Of a stretch of DNA of 64,000 bases, positions 35,875-44,622 are shown in pieces. The notes below the pieces were generated by a model. It did no database searches. It saw nothing but the letters and a program-made list of their open reading frames with translations, and had not been told where the DNA came from. The stretch is taken from positions 124,001 through 188,000 of the forward strand of contig CBFCZK010000003.1 in NCBI GenBank assembly GCA_965602805.1, given 5' to 3'. Position 1 is the stretch's first letter. Every line of letters starts with the position of its first letter. The position numbers and the translations under genes are program-made. The stretch is from Thiomicrorhabdus sp965602805 (lineage in GTDB: Bacteria; Pseudomonadota; Gammaproteobacteria; Thiomicrospirales; Thiomicrospiraceae).

Positions 35875-36438
35875 CTAAGCACTCTCTTCAGTCATGACAA
35901 GCTTAAGCAGGCGTACTTCTTTGCCGGTTTCTTTATGTCTATAAACATCATGCCTAGTTTCTTGTCTCAGCAATTCATAATTTTCAGCCATGTAGTGTGT
36001 ACGCTCATCATGGTAACGCTTCAATAGAGAAAGCTCTAACGTCCAACCCTTTGGTAAAGCCACACCTTTTACGGGCTCTGCACTATTCAGACTGGCTAAA
36101 CAAATTAGAGTGTTATCTTTTAGCTTAGTAAACTGAATCTTCAGCCATGGACAGACACCATCTAACTCACCAAACTGAGTCACCATCACCATATCTTGGG
36201 CATTTTCTGCAGAACCGTCAGCTGTTTTATAAACAAGACCCGCTGCTTCTAAAATAGCGATAAACTCATTAGCTTGCTTTAAGTCCACAAAACCCACACG
36301 TAGTAACGCACTGTCTGAACAAATAGCCATTGGATGCAACGTGCTTTCAACTGAATTTAAAGCCGATAAAGCATCTGCTTTTTGGGCCGCAGATGCTTTA
36401 TTTATTAACACTGAATACCCTTCAATTAAGACTGACAT
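35875..36438 (-). CDS. Unknown protein, 187 residues
   Basis: Not recognised. The predicted soluble protein (starts MSVLIEGYSVLINKASAAQK) has no signal peptide or membrane helix. It contains a central hydrophobic/aromatic segment FGELDGVCPWLKIQF and a basic C-terminal third. Its codon usage looks like its neighbours' and the frame is long and clean, so it is likely a real gene. It is convergent with bioD and transcribed away from the plus-strand gene at 36596. Confidence 0.75.
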   Translation of the reverse strand: MSVLIEGYSVLINKASAAQKADALSALNSVESTLHPMAICSDSALLRVGFVDLKQANEFIAILEAAGLVYKTADGSAENAQDMVMVTQFGELDGVCPWLKIQFTKLKDNTLICLASLNSAEPVKGVALPKGWTLELSLLKRYHDERTHYMAENYELLRQETRHDVYRHKETGKEVRLLKLVMTEESA

Positions 36439-36595
36439 CTTCTACTCCTATTTAAGATTAATTTCATTTCTTTAAAACTCATTAATGATATTTGAAAGCG
36501 TTGAAATGCTATCATTACTCATTAAACAGTTAAAATATAATTTTAACTGCATGCCTTGAAAAGGCGTTTATCAAACACATTTTTAAGAGAACAAT

Positions 36596-37003
36596 ATGGC
36601 AAATACCATTACGGCAACAATACCCTTTGACTACCAAGGCCAGCACTTTGAACCCAGCGTGCAACTTGATTTAGATGACTGGGCCATAAGAAGCAAGGGA
36701 GTTGTGCCTGATTTTGTATCTGCCATTGCAGGAGCGAGTGATTTTGGGGGACGCTCCCACGAAGTCGAGGCGATGGATGGTGGGAATGTCATATTCTCTA
36801 AACCAACAGGCATGGCAGATCGTTTTTATGACTTTTCCACAAAAGAGTTCGACTTTAGTGGCTTTCGTAAAATTTGGTTAAAGAACGTTTATTTCAGTCA
36901 GTTAAACCAGATCAACCAACGCTACCACGAAGAGGCTTTAATAGAAGACTCTGCTCAACACTTGCTGATGCTAGACGTCTTGCAAATGGGTCAAAACAGT
37001 TAA
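36596..37003 (+). CDS. Unknown protein, 135 residues
   Basis: Not recognised. The acidic soluble protein begins MANTITATIPFDYQGQHFEPSVQLDL; AAGAGAAC precedes the ATG. The N-terminal pattern (IT-x4-F-x-Y-x-G-x2-F, then a Leu/Asp-rich stretch) resembles the unknown protein encoded at 38074-38493 downstream of cbbO, and both have a similar length. The two could be distant relatives. It faces the carbonic anhydrase gene convergently. Confidence 0.75.
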   Translation: MANTITATIPFDYQGQHFEPSVQLDLDDWAIRSKGVVPDFVSAIAGASDFGGRSHEVEAMDGGNVIFSKPTGMADRFYDFSTKEFDFSGFRKIWLKNVYFSQLNQINQRYHEEALIEDSAQHLLMLDVLQMGQNS

Positions 37004-37068
37004 TAAAACACTGTTAAGACCGAACTTGTACCCACTCTTCTGTTAATCTTTCAGAGCGTAAGCCTTGC

Positions 37069-37734
37069 TCAGTTAGGCTTACTTAAATCCTGGCGCAACG
37101 TTAATCTTTCAGCATCTTCACTGTTATCCACCGTGACATTCATATTATGCAAACGACCGTCTTTAATGTCATAGATAAAACCATGAACCGCTAACTGCTG
37201 ACCCTTGTCCCACGCCTTTCTTACGGCAGGCACATGACAAATATTGCGAACTTGCTCAACGACATTAATTTCACATAATTTATCGACCTGCTCTTCTTTA
37301 GGCAGTTTAATCAAATCGGCTTTTGCACGCTGGTAATACTTACGAATCGGGCGAATCCAGTGATCAATCAAATCCGGGTTATCATCATTCAAAGAAGCCA
37401 TCACGCCGCCACAACCATAGTGACCATTAACAATAATGTGCTTCACTTTAAGCACTTCAACCGCATACTGAATAACCGACAAAACATTCATATCACTAGA
37501 GTTAACTAGATTTGCGATATTACGATGTACAAAAATAGTGCCCGGATCCATCTTAACCAACTCATTGGCAGGTACACGGCTGTCCGAACAACCAATCCAT
37601 AAATACTCTGGCTTCTGCTGCTGCACTAAACTTTCGAAAAAACCAGGATTGGCTTTGTTAATTTCATCAACCCACTCGGCATTGTTATGAAAGAGTTGTT
37701 CTATATCCTGATTACAATCACAGTTTTTGCTCAT
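37069..37734 (-). CDS. Beta-class carbonic anhydrase
   Basis: Interconverts CO2 and bicarbonate and so feeds carbon fixation. The 221-residue protein has the beta-class zinc ligands C49 (with D51 and R53 in CSDSRVPANE), H105 and C108 in NGHYGCGGV. Active-site neighbours RNIAN and the C-terminal GFIYDIKDGRL are conserved. No signal peptide, so it is cytoplasmic. Length and motifs match E. coli Can. It lies just downstream of the cbbM-cbbQ-cbbO cluster in the same direction. Confidence 0.96.
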   Translation of the reverse strand: MSKNCDCNQDIEQLFHNNAEWVDEINKANPGFFESLVQQQKPEYLWIGCSDSRVPANELVKMDPGTIFVHRNIANLVNSSDMNVLSVIQYAVEVLKVKHIIVNGHYGCGGVMASLNDDNPDLIDHWIRPIRKYYQRAKADLIKLPKEEQVDKLCEINVVEQVRNICHVPAVRKAWDKGQQLAVHGFIYDIKDGRLHNMNVTVDNSEDAERLTLRQDLSKPN

Positions 37735-37744
37735 CTTATCCCCC

Positions 37745-37978
37745 TTAATCCGCTTTGTTTAGTTCTGGTTGTTTCCAAAACTTCATTATCATCAAAACGG
37801 TAAACACACCTAAAAAAAACATAAAAGCCATGGCTGGCCATAAACTATACAGTACTTCCCAACTTTGACTATTAGGAATAGTAATACCATCTATAACTTC
37901 AACAAGATTATATTGTTCAATTGCGCCTGAAAGATAAAAAAGTAAGCCCCCCATAATCGCAAGAATAAAAATACACAT
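37745..37978 (-). CDS. Small membrane protein, about 77 residues
   Basis: Not recognised. Two hydrophobic helices (MCIFILAIMGGLLFYLSGA and LWPAMAFMFFLGVFTVLMIMKF) flank a short polar loop. An ATG at 38038 would add 20 residues, but that segment coincides with the terminator hairpin at 38012-38040. I therefore prefer the ATG at 37978, which has only a weak AGGT upstream. It ends ten bases before the carbonic anhydrase gene and may be co-transcribed with it. Confidence 0.6.
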   Translation of the reverse strand: MCIFILAIMGGLLFYLSGAIEQYNLVEVIDGITIPNSQSWEVLYSLWPAMAFMFFLGVFTVLMIMKFWKQPELNKAD

Positions 37979-38003
37979 ATGACCTAACCACCCGGAAATT
38001 TTG

Positions 38004-38040
38004 GACAAAAAAAATGCCCTGTAATAAATTAAGGGCATTT
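38004..38040 (-). terminator. Terminator at the end of the cbbM cluster
   Basis: On the minus strand stem AAATGCCCT / AGGGCATTT with a ten-base loop is followed by a run of eight T. It closes the cbbM-cbbQ-cbbO-unknown transcription unit. Confidence 0.85.
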
Positions 38041-38073
38041 TATAGTGTTTACTTAAGTGTATAAACCTTTATA

Positions 38074-38493
38074 TCATTCTGAGCCTTTTGAAAAACCAAT
38101 GTTATAGGCTAACAAAAGTGCTTCTTCCACAGATAAAGCATCCTCAGCCTTACTGCTCATACGAACAGCAACGTCCTCTAACAACGTTTCAAAGGTAACC
38201 TTACTACACTCTGCCATAAAGTCACCCAATGGCATACTATCACCCTGCATAAATCTTGAAACGTAACCTTCAGCCTTAACGACCTCAATCGGTGTACATT
38301 CCATTGATTCAAACATATAGGAATAGGCATCTATGCCATTAGCACGTGCCATTCTACGGGGAATAGATCCCGCAAACTCAAGCAAGCCATCTAAATGCAG
38401 CGGTAACTCTTCGACAGACTCAAAAACAAACTCCTCGCCTCTGTAGCCAAAGTCCATTTTAACGGTAATTAAGTTTTTCATAGTGTTACTCAT
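38074..38493 (-). CDS. Unknown protein downstream of cbbO (cbbM cluster)
   Basis: Not recognised. The 139-residue soluble protein (MSNTMKNLITVKMDFGYRGEEFVFESVEELPLHL) is acidic and lies 38 bp after cbbO, before the cluster terminator. It therefore most likely belongs to the RuBisCO form II operon. Its N-terminus resembles that of the protein at 36596-37003. A second in-frame ATG four codons on is an alternative start. Confidence 0.75.
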   Translation of the reverse strand: MSNTMKNLITVKMDFGYRGEEFVFESVEELPLHLDGLLEFAGSIPRRMARANGIDAYSYMFESMECTPIEVVKAEGYVSRFMQGDSMPLGDFMAECSKVTFETLLEDVAVRMSSKAEDALSVEEALLLAYNIGFSKGSE

Positions 38494-38531
38494 ATTCTGA
38501 TGCCAAAATTCTCATTGTTATTGCGTTGTAA

Positions 38532-40793
38532 TTATTTCGTTATATTCATAAATACTTGAGGCAACTGCTCAGGCAATTTTTCAACATGATCAATAATTGT
38601 GTAACTGTTACCAAAGATATCCGCCACATACTCATCGGCCTTTGGATCCAATGTAATACAGTAAGCGTGAATACCTTGCTCTTTCAACTCACGTACCGCC
38701 ATTTTAGTATCCTGAATCAATACCTGTGGATCTTTAGTATCGATATCCGCTGGCTCACCATCCGTCAATATCAGCATAATTTTCTTCTCAGCTTGCTGAG
38801 CTTCCAAGTAGTGTGCTGCATGACGCATCGCAGGACCCATTCGGGTTGAGTACGAACCTTCCATTGCGGCAATACGTGCCTTAACAGTCTCACCATAATG
38901 CTCTGAATAGCCTTTTATATGTTCATAACGAACTTCTTGACGAGTATCAGAACAGAATCCAGCAATCGCAAATTTATCACCTAACTGTTCAACCGTCCAT
39001 GCCGTAATGGCCAATGCTTCTTCAGACAATTCAAGCAATGTTTGCCCTGTTTCAGGGTTACGCTCGTTTAATGATTCTGAGGTATCAACCAACAACATAA
39101 CCGCAATATCACGACTGTCTGTGGTGTAGCTATAGTTAATACGCGGATCGGGTACCTGACCACTTTTAAAGTCGATAATTGAACGTAATGCGATATCCAA
39201 ATCAAGCTCTTCACCCTCTTCCTGGAAGCGGATGCGTTTCTTGTTTTGTGGCTTCATCATTTCAATCATCGCTTTCAAACGCTTAGCCAACACATCATGT
39301 TTAGCCATTAATCGATCAATGTGCCCTGCATCCCCAGAAGGGTGTAAACGCTCATAAACCGTTGCCCAATCTGGACGATAAGAATCAGAAAGATAATCCC
39401 ATTCATCGTAGTGGCGTGGTGGTAAACCACCATCTGTTTCGACTAGCTTATCTTCAGACTCATATTCGTTATGCTTATAGTCATCTGCCTCATCACTCTC
39501 TTCGTGATGCATCCACATAACGCGGTTATCATCACGGTAAGAGAACTCAGTATCTTCAAAAAATATGTGAGGTAGGCTGTCTGTCTTTTTACGTGACTTA
39601 ACATAAAAACCAATACCCAAATCAGCCATATCCTCTGTTGTACTATTCTCACCCTTCTCTTCCATAAGATCGTGAAAGCGCTTGGCGAAGTCGGCGATAA
39701 GTTCATTTTCAGAATCAAAGTTCTCATCCATAATGGCACGAGACAAGCGTGTTGCACGGTATCGCAAACACGCCATCTTATCAGGATTACAAGCGCCTTT
39801 TTTAGGCACAGGATGCAGACTTAAAAAGAGATCCTTTAAGCCGGGGAATTCTTGAATCGCTAAATACTCAACACGACAATCTTCAAAGGTAGAGACAAAC
39901 AACTGCATATGCGGTGCAAAGTTATCAGCCATCAACTCTTCCGACCAGCGTTTATGGGCAATCATATGGGCAATGGTCGCTTGATAAATCTTAATACCAG
40001 GTACGCCATTTTCATCTTGAAAGACATCAGGAATAGCCAGAGCTGTAGTATCAACATAAGGAACAGGTTTGCGCAGTTGCTTGAAACCGGTTGTAAAGGA
40101 TTGAAAAGGTAACTCACAACCCCAGAATGCTTCCTTCATCATGGACAGTTTACGTTCAACGGTCTTAAAGCCGGTCCCCGCCCTCTCTCTATGAATAATC
40201 GCACGAGCATCAGGTGACTCTAAAGAAAAGTACTGAACCTGAGGGTCTGGCAGATTTTGATAGTTTCTCACACCGAAATCTATGAAGTTACGTAATCCGA
40301 CAAGGTCAAGTAAACTAATCAACTGCGGCATTGACTCAAGTAATGGAATAAGACCTGGACTTTCGTAAGCGGCATAATGGCCTTTAACGACTTCTTCAGA
40401 TCTTTTTCTGTAGTCATCCATAATGTCTAAATAAGTCTGAAAACCTTCAGCATCTGCAAGAATACGACTGACCGTTGGAAGCGCTTCTAAAAAGGGCAAT
40501 ACAGCCTTTTTACTCGGGCTTCTAACAATGGTATAGGTGAAATCAGCAATTTTCTTACAAGCGTCTTCACCGACATACTTAGCAATATCAGGCATCTCAA
40601 CCAAAAAGGCCAAGCCTGGTTCAACACCAATACCAATTTTAAACAAGAAATTTGCACCATCAATATAGGCATTAACCCCTTCTGGACTTAATACTTTAAC
40701 GGCTTCTTCTAGACAGATTGGAAAGGCTTCTTTTGCTTCAGGAAAACCCGCTGTAAAACGTGCTTGGTATTGGGAAAGTAGTTCTTCGTTCAT
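38532..40793 (-). CDS. cbbO: CbbO-type RuBisCO activase adaptor (form II cluster)
   Basis: CbbO binds RuBisCO and the hexameric AAA+ protein CbbQ; the pair removes inhibitory sugar phosphates from the active site. The 753-residue protein has a long alpha-helical N-terminal part and a C-terminal von Willebrand A domain from about residue 555. Its MIDAS motif DTSES lies near residues 567-571, followed by STRMG and TDGEPAD. It is the third gene after cbbM and cbbQ. It is similar in organisation to the other CbbO (48776-51109) but clearly diverged, as expected for adaptors of different RuBisCO forms. Confidence 0.95.
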   Translation of the reverse strand: MNEELLSQYQARFTAGFPEAKEAFPICLEEAVKVLSPEGVNAYIDGANFLFKIGIGVEPGLAFLVEMPDIAKYVGEDACKKIADFTYTIVRSPSKKAVLPFLEALPTVSRILADAEGFQTYLDIMDDYRKRSEEVVKGHYAAYESPGLIPLLESMPQLISLLDLVGLRNFIDFGVRNYQNLPDPQVQYFSLESPDARAIIHRERAGTGFKTVERKLSMMKEAFWGCELPFQSFTTGFKQLRKPVPYVDTTALAIPDVFQDENGVPGIKIYQATIAHMIAHKRWSEELMADNFAPHMQLFVSTFEDCRVEYLAIQEFPGLKDLFLSLHPVPKKGACNPDKMACLRYRATRLSRAIMDENFDSENELIADFAKRFHDLMEEKGENSTTEDMADLGIGFYVKSRKKTDSLPHIFFEDTEFSYRDDNRVMWMHHEESDEADDYKHNEYESEDKLVETDGGLPPRHYDEWDYLSDSYRPDWATVYERLHPSGDAGHIDRLMAKHDVLAKRLKAMIEMMKPQNKKRIRFQEEGEELDLDIALRSIIDFKSGQVPDPRINYSYTTDSRDIAVMLLVDTSESLNERNPETGQTLLELSEEALAITAWTVEQLGDKFAIAGFCSDTRQEVRYEHIKGYSEHYGETVKARIAAMEGSYSTRMGPAMRHAAHYLEAQQAEKKIMLILTDGEPADIDTKDPQVLIQDTKMAVRELKEQGIHAYCITLDPKADEYVADIFGNSYTIIDHVEKLPEQLPQVFMNITK

Positions 40794-40937
40794 ATCAACT
40801 CAACTCAGTTCTATGACAATAAACCATAATAGTAAAACTCAAAGTTTATTGTTCGTCTGGTATGCGCTCCTAGGTAGGATAACTTAGGAACGAAAACATT
40901 AGATGCAATCGTGAAATAATTGCTTGCGATTTTGAGC

Positions 40938-40995
40938 AAGTAGCAAAGCAAGAATAAAGGAATGTACAAATGTACATGACTGTTTCTAATGCCGC
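40938..40995. repeat. Degenerate interspersed element with ATGTAC hairpin
   Basis: The cbbQ-cbbO spacer (40794-41029) contains AAGCAAG..GGAATGTAC-AAAT-GTACATGACTG. A related sequence, GGAATGTGT-AAGT-GCACATGACCG, lies in the gap-pgk spacer at 57160-57240. The inner inverted repeat is kept in both although its bases differ. No gene was seen in this spacer; a 64-codon frame across it was rejected. Confidence 0.45.
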
Positions 40996-41029
40996 TCCTT
41001 GCCAAAAGCGTAAGTAAGTATGAAACGAT

Positions 41030-41830
41030 TTAGCCGAAGATTAGTTCGATTGCTGTATCTAATGTTTCACGAATATCAGCATCGTCAGTAATCGGACGAA
41101 CCATCGCCATTTTACAAGCTTCAACAGGGGCAATACCCTGGTTAATTAGCGTTGCAGCATAAACCATCAAACGGGTAGAGATACCTTCATCTAGACCGTG
41201 ACCTTTTAATTTACGTGCCGTCTCACCAATCTTAACCAGCTTATTCGCTGTTTCACGATCAACATTCGCTTCTTTCTGAAGAATCCCTGCTTCTACTGAT
41301 GCTTCAGCATAGTCAAAATCAAGTGCGCAAAAACGCTGCTTGGTTGACTGCTTAAGATCTTTCATCATTGTCTGATAACCAGGGTTATAAGAGATAACCA
41401 ACTGGAAGTCAGGATGTGCTTTAATCAACTCACCCTTTTTATCTAAAGACAGTTCACGACGGTGATCTGTTAAAGCATGGATAACAACCATCGTATCTTG
41501 ACGTGCTTCAACAATTTCATCTAAGTAACAGATTGCGCCGTAACGTGCCGCTAAGGTCAAAGGACCATCAACCCAACGAGTTCCGTTTGCATCTAACAGG
41601 TAGCGACCGACTAAATCAGAAGCGGTAATATCTTCATTACAAGATACGGTAATAATTGGTTTACCCAACTTCCACGCCATATGCTCGATAAAACGTGATT
41701 TACCACAACCGGTTGGCCCTTTTACCATCACTGGTAAACGTGTCGCATAAGCCGCTTCATAAAGCGCTATTTCATTTGATTGTTCGTCATAAAATGGTTC
41801 GTTTTCTATCTTGTACTGTGCAATGTCCAT
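41030..41830 (-). CDS. cbbQ: CbbQ-type AAA+ RuBisCO activase (form II cluster)
   Basis: CbbQ is the MoxR-type AAA+ ATPase that works with CbbO. The 266-residue protein has Walker A GPTGCGKS (residues 38-45), Walker B AICYLDEIVEAR, sensor-type ISYNPGYQ and the arginine-finger region QSTKQRF. It is very similar to the second CbbQ at 47877-48695. It follows cbbM beyond a partial terminator, so it is probably expressed at a lower level than RuBisCO. Confidence 0.97.
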   Translation of the reverse strand: MDIAQYKIENEPFYDEQSNEIALYEAAYATRLPVMVKGPTGCGKSRFIEHMAWKLGKPIITVSCNEDITASDLVGRYLLDANGTRWVDGPLTLAARYGAICYLDEIVEARQDTMVVIHALTDHRRELSLDKKGELIKAHPDFQLVISYNPGYQTMMKDLKQSTKQRFCALDFDYAEASVEAGILQKEANVDRETANKLVKIGETARKLKGHGLDEGISTRLMVYAATLINQGIAPVEACKMAMVRPITDDADIRETLDTAIELIFG

Positions 41831-41964
41831 ATCAGTCCCCGTAACATTTATGGTTGGAAGTAAGTAATTTAGTGCTTTATTTTTTTAAGAAGCATTCGCT
41901 ATCTTAGCTCAAAAACAAATGACTAAATAACCTAGTATTTTAGTAGGATAATTATAATGGGTTT

Positions 41965-41992
41965 AAAAAAACCCCCGCTCGAAAGCAGAGGT
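41965..41992 (-). terminator. Terminator hairpin between cbbM and cbbQ
   Basis: Minus-strand stem of nine pairs (ACCTCTGCT with AGCGGGGGT, G-U pairs included) closed by TTCG and followed by TTTTTTT. It probably lets most transcripts end after cbbM while some read into cbbQ-cbbO. Confidence 0.75.
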
Positions 41993-42033
41993 TCCTTTTT
42001 GGTCGTTCTAATAATAATTCGTAAACGAATTTC

Positions 42034-43413
42034 TTATTTATGAACACCCAATTTCTCTCTCCAACCAGGATAGATACTATCAGCATCACCAGGGAAAGAT
42101 TCGAATGCGCGCGCGAATTCGTTATGGTCTTTAGCGTACTCAATCGGATCAGCACCAGACTTCCAGCAATCAAATGCTTGAGCCAAAGACTTAGCACCTG
42201 CCGCAGGAGAATCGATATGTCCGTAAGAACCACCACCAGAAGTGTTGATCAAGTTACCGTGACCTAGGTTTTCGAAGAAACCAGGAAGACGTAACGCGTT
42301 CATACCACCAGAGATGATAGGAGTAGTAGGCTTCATACCTTCCCACTTCTGATAGAAAACAGGACCTTGACATTCGTCACGTTCGATCATGTATGCGATG
42401 TGCTTATCATCGTTTCCACCTTCCATCTTACCGAAGCCCATTGTACCCACGTGGATACCTGACGCTCCCATAAGACGAGAAAGCTTAGCAAGTACAAATG
42501 CAGTGTAACCACGGTTCGCCAAAGGAGAAGTGATCGCACCATGACCTGCACGGTGATAATGTAAGTACTGTGAAGGGTAGTTACGACGAGCTGTAGTAAC
42601 CATACCAGGACCACCAACATAACCATCAACTAGGAAAGCAACCTGAGGTGCTAATTCACCAAAAGTTTCTAGGATGTAGTCAGCACGGTAAGTCATTTCA
42701 TGGTAATCATCTGCAGTGATGTTTGCTGAGAAAAGCTTAGTTTCACCAGTTTCATCTTGTGCACGCTTCATAGCATCAACAGTTAAAGGTACAACCTTCT
42801 TCATTGGTGCATAAGTTTGGTTACCTTGTGGCTCATCATTTTTGATGAAATCACCACCTAGCCAGAACTGGTATGCAGCTTTAGCAAACGGCTCAGGACG
42901 TAGCCCTAGCTTAGGCTTGATGATAGTACCAGCGATATAACCACCGTCAACTCTTGGACGACCTAAAAGCTTCCAAAGGTAAGAGATATCCTGAGAAGGA
43001 CCATCATATAGGTGTAACTTAGTTTCTGGAACCCAGAAATCTACCATTTGAAGCTGGTGTACGTCACCCATTGCTTGGTTGTTACCAACAGAAAGCGTTA
43101 GGAAAGAAACAAGCATTGACTTACCGTCGATGTTGTTACGATCAAAAAGACCAAAAGGATAAGCCACTTTCATAGTCTTATTCGCTTCATCGATCTCATA
43201 GACCATTGCGTCTAGACCTTCAGTGAACTCATCTGTAGTACAAACTTTAACGTTAGTACCAGTAGAAGATTCCGCACAAACGTGTGCAGCTACTTCTAGG
43301 TAACCGTATCCTGCAGCAGGAGTCATTGTGTAAGCTACTAGAATGTGGTTTTGACCTTTGATCAAATCTGACTCTTGTAACGATAAGTCAGCATAACGAT
43401 TCGACTGATCCAT
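42034..43413 (-). CDS. cbbM: Ribulose bisphosphate carboxylase, form II
   Basis: Form II RuBisCO fixes CO2 on ribulose-1,5-bisphosphate and is favoured at high CO2 or low O2. The 459-residue protein has the catalytic lysine K166 in GTIIKPKLGL, carbamylated K191 with D193 and E194 in GGDFIKNDEP, HYHRAGHGA, loop 6 GTMGFGKMEG, and SGGMNALRLPG. Length and numbering match Rhodospirillum rubrum CbbM. GAGG lies eight bases before the ATG. It is preceded by a cbbR gene in the same direction and followed by cbbQ and cbbO. Confidence 0.99.
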   Translation of the reverse strand: MDQSNRYADLSLQESDLIKGQNHILVAYTMTPAAGYGYLEVAAHVCAESSTGTNVKVCTTDEFTEGLDAMVYEIDEANKTMKVAYPFGLFDRNNIDGKSMLVSFLTLSVGNNQAMGDVHQLQMVDFWVPETKLHLYDGPSQDISYLWKLLGRPRVDGGYIAGTIIKPKLGLRPEPFAKAAYQFWLGGDFIKNDEPQGNQTYAPMKKVVPLTVDAMKRAQDETGETKLFSANITADDYHEMTYRADYILETFGELAPQVAFLVDGYVGGPGMVTTARRNYPSQYLHYHRAGHGAITSPLANRGYTAFVLAKLSRLMGASGIHVGTMGFGKMEGGNDDKHIAYMIERDECQGPVFYQKWEGMKPTTPIISGGMNALRLPGFFENLGHGNLINTSGGGSYGHIDSPAAGAKSLAQAFDCWKSGADPIEYAKDHNEFARAFESFPGDADSIYPGWREKLGVHK

Positions 43414-43433
43414 TTTCTATACCTCTATTTAAG

Positions 43434-43496
43434 GGATGCCTTCTTCTATAGTTGAAGGTCATCCTTACTTTTTGGCTGAACTTTAAAAGCTCAGCC
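43434..43496 (-). promoter_or_regulatory. Two hairpins in the cbbM 5' leader
   Basis: On the minus strand GGCTGAGCTTT/AAAGTTCAGCC (43496-43474) and GGATGACCTTC/GAAGGCATCC (43464-43434) form consecutive stem-loops between the likely promoter and the cbbM ribosome site. Probable mRNA-stabilising or regulatory leader structure. Confidence 0.5.
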
Positions 43497-43510
43497 CCCG
43501 AAATTTGAGT

Positions 43511-43542
43511 GGTTATTATATTCATAAACAAACGTTATACAA
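43511..43542 (-). promoter_or_regulatory. Likely CbbR site and promoter of cbbM
   Basis: Read on the minus strand, TGTATAAC.G.TTTGTTTATGA followed by ATATAATAACC matches a sequence upstream of cbbL (45599-45630) over about 20 bases. It contains TATAAT, with TTGTAT 16 bp upstream as a possible -35. The shared part is the best candidate for the CbbR operator. Confidence 0.55.
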
Positions 43543-43562
43543 ATCAAGATTTTTTATGCCTA

Positions 43563-43582
43563 CTATAGATATTGATCTATAG
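43563..43582. promoter_or_regulatory. Inverted repeat upstream of cbbM
   Basis: Perfect eight-base arms CTATAGAT / ATCTATAG around ATTG, 20-40 bp upstream of the presumed CbbR site and just after the cbbR stop codon. It could be an additional LysR-type regulator site or part of a weak terminator. Confidence 0.4.
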
Positions 43583-43627
43583 AAAATGCAATACCCATTA
43601 ATTAAAATCAATATAACATAACCTGAT

Positions 43628-44569
43628 TTAAAACTTATCAAAGACCTGCTGACTAAAACTTTTACCCTCTAACTTGAGTAAATTAATTAATTCCTCTGCC
43701 GCAATCGACAATACCTTACCCTTAGGATAAGCTAAATACCAATGCCTATGTATAGGAAAACCTTCTACATTTAGGATACTTATCTCACCTGCCTCGATCT
43801 CTTTTATAAGCGTCGAAACCGCGGTCACTGTCACACCCAAGTCCTGCAACAAACCCAAACGAATGACCTCATTCCCCCCTAACACCATCTGTAGACGCGG
43901 CTGAAACCGTGCCTCTTCAAATACTTTCTCAATCTGGGATCGAATACCCGAACCCACCTCTCGCATTAAGAAGGTTTCACTGGCTAAATCTTCAATATGT
44001 AATTTTTTACCTACCAAGGGATGTGAACTATTTGCTACGAACGCTAAAGGATTGTCTGCCAACAACGTAGACTCAATATTTAACCCCTCTGGTGGCTGCC
44101 CCAACAAATAAAAATCGTCTTTATTTTGCGCAATTCGCTCTAATAAATTCTCTTTATTACCCACGCGTAAAATAACCGACACATCTGGATAAGATTGCAT
44201 AAATTCATGAATAACTTTTGGTACAAAGTATTGTGCCGTAGAGATAACAGACATTTTGACGCTACCACCAGAAAACCCCTTAAGGTGGTTGATTTTTTGT
44301 TCTGCAATCGACAACTGTTCTAAAATGCCATCCACTGAAGCGTATAGTGCTTGACCAACAGCTGTTAAATATACCTTTCGACCAATTCGCTCAAATAGCG
44401 GTGCGTCAAGAATATCTACCAACTTTTTTACCTGCATAGAGACGGTTGGTTGCGTGAGGTGCAGCTCCTCTGCCGCCCTGGAAAAACTGTTGTGCCGAGC
44501 AATGCTTTCAAATACTTGCAACTGGCGCAAAGTCGCGCTTCTGGCAAGAACGGATATTTTCTCTGGCAT
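43628..44569 (-). CDS. cbbR: LysR-type regulator CbbR of the form II cluster
   Basis: The 313-residue protein has the LysR helix-turn-helix (LRQLQVFESIARHNSFSRAAEELHLTQPTVSMQVKKLVD, residues about 14-52) and the CbbR-like effector domain, including LMREVGSGIRSQIEK. CbbR proteins activate cbb operons in response to Calvin-cycle metabolites. It lies directly upstream of cbbM in the same direction, 53 bp downstream of a second cbbR. The proximity suggests, but does not prove, that it governs cbbM. Confidence 0.9.
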   Translation of the reverse strand: MPEKISVLARSATLRQLQVFESIARHNSFSRAAEELHLTQPTVSMQVKKLVDILDAPLFERIGRKVYLTAVGQALYASVDGILEQLSIAEQKINHLKGFSGGSVKMSVISTAQYFVPKVIHEFMQSYPDVSVILRVGNKENLLERIAQNKDDFYLLGQPPEGLNIESTLLADNPLAFVANSSHPLVGKKLHIEDLASETFLMREVGSGIRSQIEKVFEEARFQPRLQMVLGGNEVIRLGLLQDLGVTVTAVSTLIKEIEAGEISILNVEGFPIHRHWYLAYPKGKVLSIAAEELINLLKLEGKSFSQQVFDKF

Positions 44570-44622
44570 AATTTCCCTAAAACAGCATTAAAAAGGTAAG
44601 GTAAGACTTCATATTATAGGCT

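Noticed and set aside
37979..38038. The 20-residue N-terminal extension of the small membrane protein
   Set aside because: It coincides with a strong terminator hairpin of the upstream cbbM operon, so a downstream ATG is more likely.
40811..41005. A 64-codon minus-strand frame in the cbbQ-cbbO spacer
   Set aside because: It runs through the degenerate ATGT-hairpin element, has no convincing ribosome site and its aromatic-rich sequence looks like translated repeat.
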